This document shows positions 1 through 8,464 of a stretch of DNA of 64,000 nucleotides, one piece after another. The position numbers and the translations under genes are program-made. Source of the stretch: Agrococcus lahaulensis DSM 17612 (GTDB lineage: Bacteria; Actinomycetota; Actinomycetes; Actinomycetales; Microbacteriaceae); assembly GCF_000425105.1 (NCBI RefSeq), contig NZ_AULD01000006.1:558001-622000 (forward strand), in the 5' to 3' direction. The notes below the pieces were generated by a model. That model did no database searches. It was not told the origin of the DNA and worked only from the letters and a program-made list of their open reading frames with translations. Within the stretch, counting starts at the first letter, position 1. Each line of letters starts with the position of its first letter.

Positions 1-2
1 GG

Positions 3-158
3 TGCCGCGAGGTGTGCGGCGGCAACGGCATCGTCACCGACTACGACGTCGCGCGCTTCTTCGTCGACGCCGAGGCGCTCTACACGTACGAGGGCACGGC
101 GCAGATGAACTCGCTCATCGTCGGGAAGGCGATCACCGGAGCGTCGGCGTTCGCCTGA
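3..158 (+). CDS. Acyl-CoA dehydrogenase, C-terminal fragment (glutaryl-CoA dehydrogenase-like)
   Basis: Only the last 51 residues are in the window; the reading frame enters from the left edge and stops at TGA 156-158. The fragment reads [20 protein letters not shown], then a segment ending in [20 protein letters not shown] and a terminal ASAFA. This matches the C-terminal helical bundle of acyl-CoA dehydrogenases; the GGNGI stretch and YEGT helix help bind FAD and form the dimer. The ending resembles the glutaryl-CoA dehydrogenase branch, which usually ends YEGT..I.ALI.GRA.TG..AF, but the acyl specificity cannot be read from this piece. Its 3' end overlaps the convergent glycosyltransferase gene by 26 bases. 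Confidence 0.85.
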   Translation, partial: CREVCGGNGIVTDYDVARFFVDAEALYTYEGTAQMNSLIVGKAITGASAFA

Positions 159-891
159 CCGCCTCGGCGCTCGAGCGCAGCTGGCCGAACCGCCGGCCGA
201 TGCCCCACGCGGTCGTGCGCACGAGCGCCTCGACGATGATGCCGCTCGACATCTTCGAGCGGCCGAGCTCGCGCTCGCGGAACGTGATGGGCACCTCGGC
301 GATGCGCGCGCCGAGGTCGGCCGCGCGGCGCGTCATGTCGATCTGGAAGCAGTAGCCCTGGCTCGAGATCTCGCACGCGAGCATCTCGCGCAGCAGCTCC
401 GCGCGGTACACGCGGTAGCCGGCGGTCATGTCGGCGACATCGATCCCGAGCGCGAGCTGCGCGTAGCGGGTGCCGGCGCGGCTGATGAGCTGGCGGTGCA
501 GCGGCCAGTCGACGATCCCGCCCCCAGGCACCCAGCGCGAGCCGATCACGAGGTCGGCGTGCTCGGCGGCCGCGAGCATCGCGGGCAGCGCGTCCGCGGG
601 ATGCGAGCCGTCGGCATCCATCTCGACGATGAGGTCGAAGCCCTCGTCGATGGCGAGCCGCATGCCCGCGAGGTACGCGGCGCCGAGGCCCTGCTTGCTC
701 GATCGGTGCAGCACCCGCACGCGCGGGTCGGCCGCCGCCATCGCGTCGGCCACGTCGCCCGTGCCGTCGGGGCTGCCGTCGTCGATGACGAGCAGCGTGA
801 CGTCGGGGACGGCAGCGAGCAGGCGGTCGACCGTCACGGGCAGCGCTTCGCGCTCGTCGTACGTCGGCATGAGCACGATCGTTCTCGGCAT
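133..891 (-). CDS. Polyprenol monophosphomannose synthase-like GT2
   Basis: This 252-residue protein is a soluble family 2 glycosyltransferase of the dolichol/polyprenol-phosphate mannose synthase type, which moves mannose from GDP-mannose to polyprenyl phosphate at the inner membrane face. Visible motifs are the N-terminal nucleotide-binding DDGSPDGT (residues 37-44), the metal-binding DADG (about 91-94), GSRW (117-120) and the acceptor-loop stretch [11 protein letters not shown] (about 204-214). It has the length of the catalytic domain alone, with no C-terminal membrane domain, as in the actinobacterial Ppm1 D2 domain. A GGAG four bases upstream supports the ATG at 891, and a TACGAT -10 box lies at 919-924 on the minus strand. 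The mannose donor may come from ManC at 57.7-58.8 kb. Phosphoglucose or GlcNAc transfer is not excluded by motifs alone. Confidence 0.85.
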   Translation of the reverse strand: MPRTIVLMPTYDEREALPVTVDRLLAAVPDVTLLVIDDGSPDGTGDVADAMAAADPRVRVLHRSSKQGLGAAYLAGMRLAIDEGFDLIVEMDADGSHPADALPAMLAAAEHADLVIGSRWVPGGGIVDWPLHRQLISRAGTRYAQLALGIDVADMTAGYRVYRAELLREMLACEISSQGYCFQIDMTRRAADLGARIAEVPITFRERELGRSKMSSGIIVEALVRTTAWGIGRRFGQLRSSAEAVRRTPTLR

Positions 892-967
892 GGATCTCCG
901 TCCAGGGGCAGGATGCCGATCGTAGTGGGCGTCGATGGGCGATTCCTGCCCGGCCTCTTCCGCGGGC

Positions 968-1342
968 TCAGTGCTCCTCGGCTGCCGTCGAGCTCGGCGC
1001 CGGCGGCTTCGCCTCGGCGATCGCCAGCTCGCGCGTGAGCTCAGAGATCTGCCGGTCGACCTTCCGCAGGTGTGCCGAGGTCGAGAGGCCGTAGCCGATG
1101 AAGACGATGATGAGTCCGTAGAGCAGCAGGTCGGCGCCGCGGCCGACCCCGACCGCGTTCGCGACGGCGTTCGCGAGCGACGGGAAGATCACCGCGATGA
1201 TGCCCACGATGAGCGCGGCGAGCATCGTCAGCCGACGGAGCGCAAGCCCGCGCGCGCCCCTGGTCGGCAGCAGCAGGATGATCGCGGGCACCGCGAGCCC
1301 GATGATGAGGATGATCTGGATGACGATCTTGCCGGTGTCCAT
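968..1342 (-). CDS. DUF2304 small membrane protein
   Basis: This 124-residue protein has three hydrophobic segments (about 7-26, 36-56 and 70-88) and a charged C-terminal tail, with a probable coiled coil around HLRKVDRQISELTRELA and a low-complexity proline/serine end. The size and layout match DUF2304 proteins, which occur in many bacteria directly after a family 2 glycosyltransferase; their biochemical role is unknown. Here it follows the GT2 at 1352-2068 by 9 bases on the same strand, so the two are almost certainly cotranscribed. A role as membrane partner or regulator of that transferase is inferred from context only. Confidence 0.75.
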   Translation of the reverse strand: MDTGKIVIQIILIIGLAVPAIILLLPTRGARGLALRRLTMLAALIVGIIAVIFPSLANAVANAVGVGRGADLLLYGLIIVFIGYGLSTSAHLRKVDRQISELTRELAIAEAKPPAPSSTAAEEH

Positions 1343-1351
1343 GCTCCCGCC

Positions 1352-2068
1352 CTACTTGAAGATCAGCTCGCTGAGGATGTTCACCGAGTTCCAGAGCGAC
1401 TGGCCCTTCGAACGCGAGTAGTCGGTGTAGATGACGTGCACGGGCTCCTCCGCGTAGCGCAGCTCGAGCTCGCCGAGCTGGTCGACGATCTCAGAGGCGT
1501 GCGCCATCCGGTTCTGCGTGATGCGGATGCGTCCGGCCGCCTCGCGCGTCATGGCACGCAGTCCGTTGTGGGCATCGGTGAGGCGCACGCCGCTCGTGAC
1601 CCGCTGGAAGATCACCGCGGCGCGCAGGACGAGCCGCTTGAGCAGGCCGGGCTTCGTGCGACCGTCGAGGAACCGCGAGCCGATCACGATGTCGAGCGGC
1701 TCGGCCTGCAGGCGCTCGACCATGCGGAGCGCGTCCTCGGTGCGATGCTGGCCGTCGGCGTCGAAGGTCACGATCCAGCGCGCGCCGGGATCCTGGAGCG
1801 CGTAGCGGATGCCCGTCTGCAGCGCGGCGCCCTGGCCGAGGTTGACCGCATGCTGCACGACGTGCGCGCCTCCGGCTCGCGCCTCCTCGGCCGAGCCGTC
1901 GGAGGAGCCGTCGTCGACGCACACGACGTTGGGGAAGGTGCGGCGCGTGTGCTCGACCACCTCGCGGATGACGGGCGCCTCGTTGTAGAGCGGGACGACG
2001 AGCCATGTGCCGCGAGCGATCTCTGGGGTCGCGACCGGCGCGCTCTCGGAGGTGCCTGCTGCTGTCAC
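1352..2068 (-). CDS. Family 2 glycosyltransferase paired with DUF2304
   Basis: This is a 238-residue GT-A transferase with VPLYNE near residue 26, the donor-binding DDGSSDGS (52-59), DADGQH (103-108), GSRFLDG and the NGLRAM segment after it. The set resembles polyprenyl-phosphate sugar transferases (DPM1/DPG synthase type), so a sugar nucleotide donor and a lipid phosphate acceptor are likely; the sugar is unknown. The first ~18 residues are low-complexity and precede the fold. The start is GTG at 2068, with no Shine-Dalgarno but with TAGACT six bases upstream, giving a leaderless start. DUF2304 follows in the same transcript. Confidence 0.85.
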   Translation of the reverse strand: MTAAGTSESAPVATPEIARGTWLVVPLYNEAPVIREVVEHTRRTFPNVVCVDDGSSDGSAEEARAGGAHVVQHAVNLGQGAALQTGIRYALQDPGARWIVTFDADGQHRTEDALRMVERLQAEPLDIVIGSRFLDGRTKPGLLKRLVLRAAVIFQRVTSGVRLTDAHNGLRAMTREAAGRIRITQNRMAHASEIVDQLGELELRYAEEPVHVIYTDYSRSKGQSLWNSVNILSELIFK

Positions 2069-2123
2069 CGTCGCAGTCTACCGGCGGCGAGCGCTCGAGC
2101 CGGGCGCCCATAGGCTGGCAGGC
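2069..2123. promoter_or_regulatory. Divergent leaderless promoters
   Basis: The 55 bases hold two -10 boxes back to back. TAGACT on the minus strand (2075-2080) ends six bases before the GTG of the glycosyltransferase at 2068. TAGGCT on the plus strand (2111-2116) ends seven bases before an ATG at 2124. Both spacings put the transcription start at or next to the start codon. No convincing -35 hexamers are visible. Confidence 0.6.
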
Positions 2124-2168
2124 ATGACGATCAGCGCCGCGCAGTCCGTCCGGGACGACACTGCATGA
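2124..2168 (+). CDS. Possible 14-residue leader peptide coupled to the flippase gene
   Basis: An ATG placed seven bases after a TAGGCT box opens a short frame, MTISAAQSVRDDTA, whose TGA overlaps the ATG of the next gene in an ATGA junction (2165-2168). The flippase start at 2165 has no good Shine-Dalgarno of its own, so translation of this leader could feed ribosomes to it by termination-reinitiation. No regulatory residue pattern such as a run of one amino acid is present. It may be only a 5' end artefact of start choice. Confidence 0.35.
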   Translation: MTISAAQSVRDDTA

Positions 2169-3403
2169 CCGGCGCGACCTCCGCGCGTGCCGGTCTCGGG
2201 GGCGTCGGCGCCGCGACGATCTTCTCCGCGCTCTCGGGGTACGCGGTGCTCTTCGTCGCGGCTCGATCGCTCGGGGCAGAGCGCTATGACATCTTCGCCG
2301 TCTACTGGGCGGCCTTCTTCGCCCTGACGGGGATCGTGAACGGGCTCATGCACGAGACGACGCGCGCGGTCCACGCTGCGCGCGCGGAGGGGCGCGGACC
2401 AGCGCAGGCAGGCGGAGCGCGACCGACGATCGCGGCGTGCCTCATCGGCGGAGCAGTCGCGGTCGTCGTCCTCGCGTCGTCTCCGCTCTGGGCCGAGGAT
2501 CTCGTCCCGCAGAGCACGGGGCTCGGCGTCGGCCTGCTCGCCCTCGCCATCGCGAGCTTCGCGCTGCAGGCCGCGTTGAGCGGGGCCCTCTCCGGCTCCG
2601 GCCGCTGGGGTCACTACGCCGTCTTGCTCGCGGTGGATGCGGGCCTCCGACTCGTCGTCGCGCTCGCCGCCGTGTGGCTCGGCGCTCCGGAGGTGGGCCT
2701 CCTCATCGCGACCGTCTGCGGCTCGCTCACCTGGCTCCTGCTCGTGTGCTCCTCCCCCGCCGCGCGCGCGGCCCTGCGGCTGCGCGCCGATGTCGCTCCC
2801 GGACCCTTCTTCGCGAGGATCGCGCAAGCGATGTTCGCTGCTTCCGCCACGGCCGCACTCGTCGTCGGCTTCCCGGTGCTGCTCAAGGCCGCGGCCACGG
2901 ACGAGGATCCGGCCATGCTGGGCGGTCTGATCCTCGCGGTGACGCTGACGCGAGCGCCGCTGCTCGTGCCGCTCACCTCGTTCCAGAACGCCATCGTGGT
3001 GCACTTCGCCGATCGGCGGGCTTCGGGCGCCAAGGCCCTCGCCCTGCCGGTGGCGGCGGTGCTCGGGGTCGCCGCTGCCGGCGCCGCCGCCGCGTGGGCC
3101 GTCGGACCCCCCATCCTCGCGTTCATGGGCGAAGGCTTCGAGGTGCCGGGCCCCGTCCTCGCACTGCTCACGATGGCGTCGGGCACGACGGCCGCGCTGT
3201 TCCTCTCGGGCTCGGCCGCGCTCGCGCACGAGGTCCACGGGAGCTATGTGCTCGGGTGGTGGGCGGCCACGCTCGCGTCGCTCGGGCTGCTGCTCGTCCC
3301 GCTCGACCTCACCTCTCGCACGGTGCTCGCGCTGAGCGCCGGACCGCTGCTCGGGCTAGGCTGGCACGCCGTGGCGATCGCGTGGACGAGGAGGAGCCGG
3401 TGA
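2165..3403 (+). CDS. Polytopic membrane protein, polysaccharide flippase-like
   Basis: This 412-residue protein is almost entirely hydrophobic, with about ten to twelve predicted membrane helices, and opens with a small-residue-rich helix around SALSGYAVLFVAARSLGAER. That N-terminus and helix spacing resemble the MOP/polysaccharide transport (Wzx-like) superfamily, which flips lipid-linked glycans across the membrane; similarity is general and no family-specific motif decides it. It is followed by a glycosyltransferase in a GTGA overlap, which supports a glycan transport role. The ATG at 2165 overlaps the stop of a short upstream frame, suggesting translational coupling. Confidence 0.6.
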   Translation: MTGATSARAGLGGVGAATIFSALSGYAVLFVAARSLGAERYDIFAVYWAAFFALTGIVNGLMHETTRAVHAARAEGRGPAQAGGARPTIAACLIGGAVAVVVLASSPLWAEDLVPQSTGLGVGLLALAIASFALQAALSGALSGSGRWGHYAVLLAVDAGLRLVVALAAVWLGAPEVGLLIATVCGSLTWLLLVCSSPAARAALRLRADVAPGPFFARIAQAMFAASATAALVVGFPVLLKAAATDEDPAMLGGLILAVTLTRAPLLVPLTSFQNAIVVHFADRRASGAKALALPVAAVLGVAAAGAAAAWAVGPPILAFMGEGFEVPGPVLALLTMASGTTAALFLSGSAALAHEVHGSYVLGWWAATLASLGLLLVPLDLTSRTVLALSAGPLLGLGWHAVAIAWTRRSR

Positions 3404-4224
3404 CGGAGGACTGGCGGACCTCCGTCGTGATGGCGGTCTACCACCGCGTCGACCCGGAGCACTTCGCGCGGGCGCTCGGCAGCATGATGGAGCAGACCCT
3501 CGCTCCTGACGAGGTGGTCGTCGTCGAGGACGGGCCCCTCGGCCCCGGGCTGCTCGCCGTGCTGGACGAGTTCGCTGGACACCGCGTGCCGCTCGTGCGC
3601 GTCGCGCTGCCGGAGAACCGAGGCTCGGCGATCGCGGCGCAGGCTGGCCTCGAGGTGGCTCAGTACCCGTGGATCGTGCGGATGGACTCCGACGACGTCG
3701 CCGTGCCCGAACGGCTCCAGGTGCAGATGGACGCGGTGCGGGCGGGCGACGTCGACGTGCTCGGTGCCGCGATGGAGGAGTTCGACGGCGAGGAGGACCG
3801 CGTCGTGGGCACGCGCGCGCTGCCGCTCGAGCACGACGAGATCGCGCGATACGCGCGCATCAACAGTCCGGTCAACAACCCGACGGCGGTGATCCGCCGC
3901 GAGCACCTCGTCGCCGTCGGCGGCTATCGGCCCGTGCCGCTCATGGAGGACTACGACGTCTTCGCGCGGCTCCTCGCGCACGGCTCCCGGTTCCGCAACC
4001 TGCCGCAGGCGCTCGTGCGCTTCCGCGCCGGCGAGGCGATGTTCGATCGGCGGTCCGGCCGCGGGATGCTCCGGGCGGAGCGCATGATGCAGCGGAACCT
4101 GGTGCGCTATGGCCTCGTCTCGCGCCCGCGCTCGTGGGGGAACTTCGTCGCCCGGAGCGCCTTCCGCGCCCTGCCTCGCACCGCGCTCCGTCGGGCGTAC
4201 GGCAGGCTCTTCCACCGTCGCTGA
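3400..4224 (+). CDS. Family 2 glycosyltransferase
   Basis: The protein has 274 residues and starts at a GTG (3400) inside the stop of the flippase gene, with GAGGAG just upstream in that gene. It carries a GT-A fold: VVMAVYHRVDPEHFARAL at the N-terminus, VVEDGP near residue 42, RMDSDDVAVPERL near 90-102, and the acceptor-side segment MEDYDVFARLLAHG. The pattern resembles WaaE/amylovoran-type and rhamnosyl- or galactosyltransferases of surface glycan clusters. Donor and acceptor cannot be named. It is coupled to the flippase and ends convergent to the repeat-protein gene. Confidence 0.85.
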   Translation: MTEDWRTSVVMAVYHRVDPEHFARALGSMMEQTLAPDEVVVVEDGPLGPGLLAVLDEFAGHRVPLVRVALPENRGSAIAAQAGLEVAQYPWIVRMDSDDVAVPERLQVQMDAVRAGDVDVLGAAMEEFDGEEDRVVGTRALPLEHDEIARYARINSPVNNPTAVIRREHLVAVGGYRPVPLMEDYDVFARLLAHGSRFRNLPQALVRFRAGEAMFDRRSGRGMLRAERMMQRNLVRYGLVSRPRSWGNFVARSAFRALPRTALRRAYGRLFHRR

Positions 4225-4258
4225 ACCGACGCCGCCGCGCGCCCGAGTGCGCTCAGCG

Positions 4259-4286
4259 GCCCGCCCCCGCCTGAGCGGGGACGGGC
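4259..4286. terminator. GC hairpin between convergent genes
   Basis: GCCCG-C-CCCCGC pairs with GCGGGG-A-CGGGC across a CTGA loop, giving an eleven-pair stem with one mismatch. It lies between the stops of the convergent genes at 4224 and 4293 and could end transcription from both sides. There is no U-tract, as is usual in high-GC actinobacteria. Confidence 0.55.
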
Positions 4287-4292
4287 ACGGCG

Positions 4293-6788
4293 CTATCGAC
4301 GAACGGTGCGGCAGCCGAGCCACACGGTCGCGCCACCGCCCTTGTTGACCGCGGCGACGCAGATCTCGTTGCTGCCCACGCCGATCGGCACGGTGACGCC
4401 GAATCCGTGCGCCGAGCCGTACGCGGGGTAGGCCCGGCCGACATCGGCACGCGGGAGGTTGGCCACGGTGGCGGTCCCCACGCGGCCGGTCGAGCTCGTG
4501 ACGTAGACGTGCACGTCGATGGGACCCTGGCCCGCGTCGGGATCGAGTGCCCAGCCCGAGACGGCCGCCGAGGCGCCCGAGACGGTCGCGGCCTCGAAGT
4601 TGCCGAACGGGTTGGCGCCGGCCGACGGCGACGGTGACGGTGCCGGCGCCGGCACCGGCGCCGCGACGGTGACGGTGCGGCAGCCGAGCATCACGTTGCC
4701 CCCGGGACCAGCGGTGTTGATCCCGTAGACGCAGACCTCATGCGTGCCGGGGGCGAGCGTGAGCGTCGTCGAGAAGCCGTGGTTCGGCCCGAAGACCGGG
4801 TAGGCGCGCGCCACGTCGGCCCGGGCACCGTCGGCACGGATCGCCACGCCGCGCCCGCCGGCGTAGACGTGCACGTCGGTCGGGGCGACCGTGTCGGGGT
4901 CGATCGCCCAGCCACTGACCGAAGCGCCGGTGGCGGTGGGCGTGACTGCTTCGAGGTTGCCGAAGGGAGGCCCGGAGCGCCCGGTCTCGACGGGCCCGGT
5001 GACCTGCTTGCACCCGAGCCAGACGTTCTGCCCCACGCGCTGGTTGATCGCCGCCACGCAGATCTCTGCCGCGCCGGGCGGGATCCGCACGTCGACGGAG
5101 AAGCCGTGCTGGGCACCGAAGACCGGGTACGCGCGACCGACGTCGGCGCGCGGCAGGTCTGCCATCGCGCTCGTGCCGATTCGGCCGTTGGAGCCCGACA
5201 CGTAGACGTGCACCTCGATGGGACGAGTCACGTCCGGGTCGATCGCCCAGCCGGACACCCGCGCCGTGTCGCCCGTGACCTGGGCCCCCTCGAAGCTGCC
5301 GAACGGCGGCCCGGACTGCCCCGTGCCGGGTTCGCCGACGACCGTCCGGCAGCCGAGCCAGACGTTCTGGCCGGCGCGCTGGTTGATGGCGGCCACGCAG
5401 ATCTCGCTCTGGCCAGCCGGCACCCGCACCTCGACCGAGAAGCCGTGGTTCGGCCCGAAGACCGGGTGCGCGCGCGCGACGTCGGGCCGCGGCTTGTCCG
5501 CGACCGTCGCGGTCCCGACACGACCGGATGCGTTGGAGACGTAGACGTGGACGTCGATGGGACCGAGGATGTCGGGGTCGATGGCCCAGCCGGACACCTC
5601 GACGAGGTCGGCGTCGACGCGCGCTCCCTCGAAGCTGCCGAACGGCGGCCCCGACTGACCGGTGCCGGCCGTGCCGATGACCGTGCGGCACCCCAGCCAG
5701 GTGTTCTGGCCCGCGCCGCGGTTGATCGCCGCGACGCAGATCTCGCTCTCGCCGGCGGGGATCGCGACCTGGATGGCGAAGCCGTGCTGCGCGCCGTAGG
5801 AAGGGTGCGCGTTGCCGACATCGGTGCGCGTCAGGTCGGCCACGCCGGCCGTGCCGACGCGCCCCTGCGCGCTCGCGACGTAGACGTGGATGTCGATCGG
5901 CTCCCGGACGTCGGGATCGATCGCCCAGCCGGAGACCTCAGCGACATCGCGGTCGACCTTGACCGCCTCGAGGCTGCCGAAGGGCGGCCCCGATGGGCCG
6001 GACGGGTTGCCGAACCAGTCCGTCCACATGCGCCAGAAGTTGCGGTTGCCGTAGGCCGAGCACGAGTCTCCCGTGCTGTACAGGTTCGAGAGCGCGGCTG
6101 CGTTGGGCTGGTACGGCGTGTAGTTGTAGAGGCCGGCGGTCGCCTGGTTCGCGATGAACACCGGCGACGATCCGCACGCGGCGTTGGGGTGGTACAGGAC
6201 CTGGTTCCAACGGCCGGCGACGTGGTTGTAGTTCGCCGGGAACGCGGCGTAGACCTTGAACTGCCGGGCCGCGTAGTACACCTGATAGAAGAAGCCCCCG
6301 AACGACGCGTCGCACGGAGCGGTGTCGGGGCACGCGAAGCCGGTCGCGCGGTCGAACTGGCGGCGGCTCGGCGCCGGATCGGTGACGAGGCTCTGCTCCT
6401 TCTGCAGCAGGACCAGCAGCACCTTCGGACTGATGCCGCACGCGGCGCCCACGCGCGCGATGATCGTCGCCGCGGACGCCGAGGACATCCCGGGGAGCGC
6501 CGAGCAGTGCGCGCTCGCGGCCATCGCCGGCGTCGCCTGCGAGTAGGCCTTCAGGCACGTGACGCCCGCGGAGCAGCTGCGCAGCTGCGCGTCGAGGAAC
6601 CCCTGCACCGCGGCGGCATCCATGGCGCCGCCGTCGAAGAAGTTCTCGTCGCTGATGAGGTTGCCGGGATCGAAGTCGCGAGCGACGGCCGCCTCCGCTC
6701 GCGGTGGTCCGCCTGGCGGCGCGACGAGCAGGGTTGTGGTCAGGGCGAAGATCGCCGCGAGAGCGCTCCAGAACCGGACGGACCGCAT
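4293..6788 (-). CDS. Secreted five-repeat protein with lysozyme-like N-terminal domain
   Basis: The 831-residue product begins with a Sec signal peptide (basic MRSVRFW, hydrophobic core, cleavage probably after AEA near 33). Residues about 38-261 form a Cys-containing domain with FDPGNLISDENFF, CLKAY, LLQKEQSLVT, FACPDTAPCD, YHPNAACGSS and YTPYQPNAAALSNLY. This domain recurs in actinobacterial proteins loosely annotated as hemagglutinins; E131 in QKEQ is where lysozyme-superfamily enzymes keep their catalytic glutamate (inference). Five repeats of about 113 residues follow. The ATG at 6788 has GGAG five bases upstream and a TACGTT -10 box at 6825-6830 on the minus strand. No LPXTG or membrane anchor is seen at the end, so it is probably released or held by the repeats. 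Its place after the polysaccharide export operon suggests a cell-envelope role. Confidence 0.7.
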   Translation of the reverse strand: MRSVRFWSALAAIFALTTTLLVAPPGGPPRAEAAVARDFDPGNLISDENFFDGGAMDAAAVQGFLDAQLRSCSAGVTCLKAYSQATPAMAASAHCSALPGMSSASAATIIARVGAACGISPKVLLVLLQKEQSLVTDPAPSRRQFDRATGFACPDTAPCDASFGGFFYQVYYAARQFKVYAAFPANYNHVAGRWNQVLYHPNAACGSSPVFIANQATAGLYNYTPYQPNAAALSNLYSTGDSCSAYGNRNFWRMWTDWFGNPSGPSGPPFGSLEAVKVDRDVAEVSGWAIDPDVREPIDIHVYVASAQGRVGTAGVADLTRTDVGNAHPSYGAQHGFAIQVAIPAGESEICVAAINRGAGQNTWLGCRTVIGTAGTGQSGPPFGSFEGARVDADLVEVSGWAIDPDILGPIDVHVYVSNASGRVGTATVADKPRPDVARAHPVFGPNHGFSVEVRVPAGQSEICVAAINQRAGQNVWLGCRTVVGEPGTGQSGPPFGSFEGAQVTGDTARVSGWAIDPDVTRPIEVHVYVSGSNGRIGTSAMADLPRADVGRAYPVFGAQHGFSVDVRIPPGAAEICVAAINQRVGQNVWLGCKQVTGPVETGRSGPPFGNLEAVTPTATGASVSGWAIDPDTVAPTDVHVYAGGRGVAIRADGARADVARAYPVFGPNHGFSTTLTLAPGTHEVCVYGINTAGPGGNVMLGCRTVTVAAPVPAPAPSPSPSAGANPFGNFEAATVSGASAAVSGWALDPDAGQGPIDVHVYVTSSTGRVGTATVANLPRADVGRAYPAYGSAHGFGVTVPIGVGSNEICVAAVNKGGGATVWLGCRTVRR
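4296..5990 (-). repeat. Five ~113-residue coding repeats
   Basis: The C-terminal two thirds of the preceding protein is made of five tandem units. Each runs PFGsfEa, VSGWAIDPD, PIDVHVYV, GRVGTA, RaDVaRAyPvfG, HGFsv, then a segment with EICVAAIN and WLGCRTV. The second, third and first units are the most alike; the fourth is shortened and the fifth is preceded by a proline-rich linker. Each unit has two conserved cysteines (ICV and GCR) and is probably a beta-sandwich. Confidence 0.85.
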
Positions 6789-6889
6789 ACGAACTCCATT
6801 TGACGTGACCCAATGAGCCCTCTGAACGTACCGGAAGGCCGCTCCTGCGCCCAGCCAGAAGCCGCGTGGCGCGCAAATCTCCGGATTCG

Positions 6890-8464
6890 CTAGGCGTGTC
6901 GGGCGTCGAGCGGTGTCGTGCTCCGGGGCTCGACCGACGCTTCGGCACCTGCCGCCGCTGTCGCCGGAGCACCGAGCTGCTGCCGAGGCGCGGCCGCCCG
7001 CCACGCGAGCGCGACCAGCAGCGCCGCCGCGACCGCGAAGGCGAGCGAACCGAGCGCCCAGACGGTCATCGGCGAGACCGGCGCGGTCCACCACCACTCG
7101 ATGCCGCGGTCCAGGTTGAAGCCCGGCACGTCGACGCCAGTCACGTAGCGGCGCAGGTTGGCGTGCAGGCCCATGCTGTTGGCGAGCGTGAGCGACACCG
7201 AGACCGCGACGAGCTGCGCCCTGGCCAACCCGATCGCTCGCCCCGGGGCGCCGAAGAGCGCGAGCCCGCCGACGAGGACGATCAAGGGGAAGACGTAGCG
7301 CGGCTGGACCCACTGCCCGACGCGCACGTCGTTGAGCAGCAGCATGTACATCGGCAGCGCGACGAGCGCGGCGCCCACCCCAGCGAGGGCCAGCCACTTC
7401 CTCACGCCGCCCCATCGCAGGCCCCAGAAGGCGACCGCGGCGAAGACCGCCGAGGCCGTCACCGCCGTCACGGCGGGCATGTCGGTGTCGAGCCAACCGA
7501 GCCCGCCCAGACCGAAGTCGCCGAACACGCCGTTCCAGAGGTCGGGCAGCTCGCGGAGGTTGTCGAAGGCCAGAGTCGTGCGCTCGAGGAAGCCGGCGTT
7601 GGAGCTCGCGTCGCCCGCGATGGAGCCGGAGAGCCCGGTCGAGAAGTACGCGACCACAGCCGCAGCGGAGAGGATGAGCGGCAGCACGAGGCGGACGGCG
7701 TAGCGCCGGGTCGGCTCGAAGGCGAGCACCGACGCCGCGGCGAGCCCCAGCACCGCGTAGACGGAGGCGTCAGAGCGCGCGCCGGCCCCTACGGCGAGCA
7801 GCACCGCGGCGAGGCCGGCGAGCGCCCAGCGCCGCCAGCCCTCCTGATGGAACCAGCCGAGCGTGGCGAGCCACAGACCCGAGGCGGAGATGAGCGCCCA
7901 CGAGCTCGGGTTGACGCTCGGCAGCAGGAACATCCCGAGTGGGACGATCGAGATCGCCGCGCTCCAGAGCACGAGCGGCCGCAGCGTTCGCGGCAGGAGC
8001 GCGAAGAGCGCGCCGAGGAGCCCCACGTAGAGCGCCGCGTTCGTCGCGCGCATGAGCAGCACGGAGGTCTGGACGTCGGGTCCGACGAGGGCCGACATGG
8101 TGGCGTAGAAGGCAGGAGGATAGGCACCGTCGACCCAGTTGCCGCGCTCGGTCGCCGTCATGAGCTCGTCCCGGACCGGGCAGGAGGCGGCGCGGGTCGG
8201 GTCGAACATGAAGCAGGACGACGAGGAGACGACCGCGTCGGGCACGATCCGCAGGTCACCGTCGCCCATCTCGCACCGGCCGTCCTGCGTTCCCTGGGCG
8301 CACCAGATGCTCGCCATGTGGTAGTCGTCGTCCGGGCTCGATCCCGTCGGCGAGGCGACGGACCACGTCAGCAGGGCGGCGAGCGCTGCGAGCGGCACCA
8401 GGATGGCGGCGGCGAGCCGCGCGAGGCGGGGGCGCGCGTCCGACCCGGCGCCGAGCCCCGTCAC
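6890..8464 (-). CDS. DUF2142 polytopic membrane protein
   Basis: This 524-residue protein has an N-terminal membrane helix, an extracytoplasmic loop with paired cysteines (about residues 45-90), and then about ten further membrane helices. Size, topology and motifs such as PPAFYATMSALVG and PSVNPSSWA match DUF2142, a family related to GT-C transferases that is common in actinobacterial polysaccharide loci; its activity is not established. The GTG start at 8464 overlaps the stop of the wzt gene (GTGA), so it is translated as the last gene of the rgpF-wzm-wzt operon. A role in modifying or extending the exported glycan outside the membrane is inferred. Confidence 0.75.
   Translation of the reverse strand: MTGLGAGSDARPRLARLAAAILVPLAALAALLTWSVASPTGSSPDDDYHMASIWCAQGTQDGRCEMGDGDLRIVPDAVVSSSSCFMFDPTRAASCPVRDELMTATERGNWVDGAYPPAFYATMSALVGPDVQTSVLLMRATNAALYVGLLGALFALLPRTLRPLVLWSAAISIVPLGMFLLPSVNPSSWALISASGLWLATLGWFHQEGWRRWALAGLAAVLLAVGAGARSDASVYAVLGLAAASVLAFEPTRRYAVRLVLPLILSAAAVVAYFSTGLSGSIAGDASSNAGFLERTTLAFDNLRELPDLWNGVFGDFGLGGLGWLDTDMPAVTAVTASAVFAAVAFWGLRWGGVRKWLALAGVGAALVALPMYMLLLNDVRVGQWVQPRYVFPLIVLVGGLALFGAPGRAIGLARAQLVAVSVSLTLANSMGLHANLRRYVTGVDVPGFNLDRGIEWWWTAPVSPMTVWALGSLAFAVAAALLVALAWRAAAPRQQLGAPATAAAGAEASVEPRSTTPLDARHA

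Noticed and set aside
4740-6803. Long plus-strand open frame (687 codons) opposite the repeat protein gene
   Set aside because: It is the shadow of the minus-strand gene in very GC-rich DNA; its product is Arg/Asp/Val-rich low-complexity sequence with no motif, while the minus frame has a signal peptide and clear repeats.
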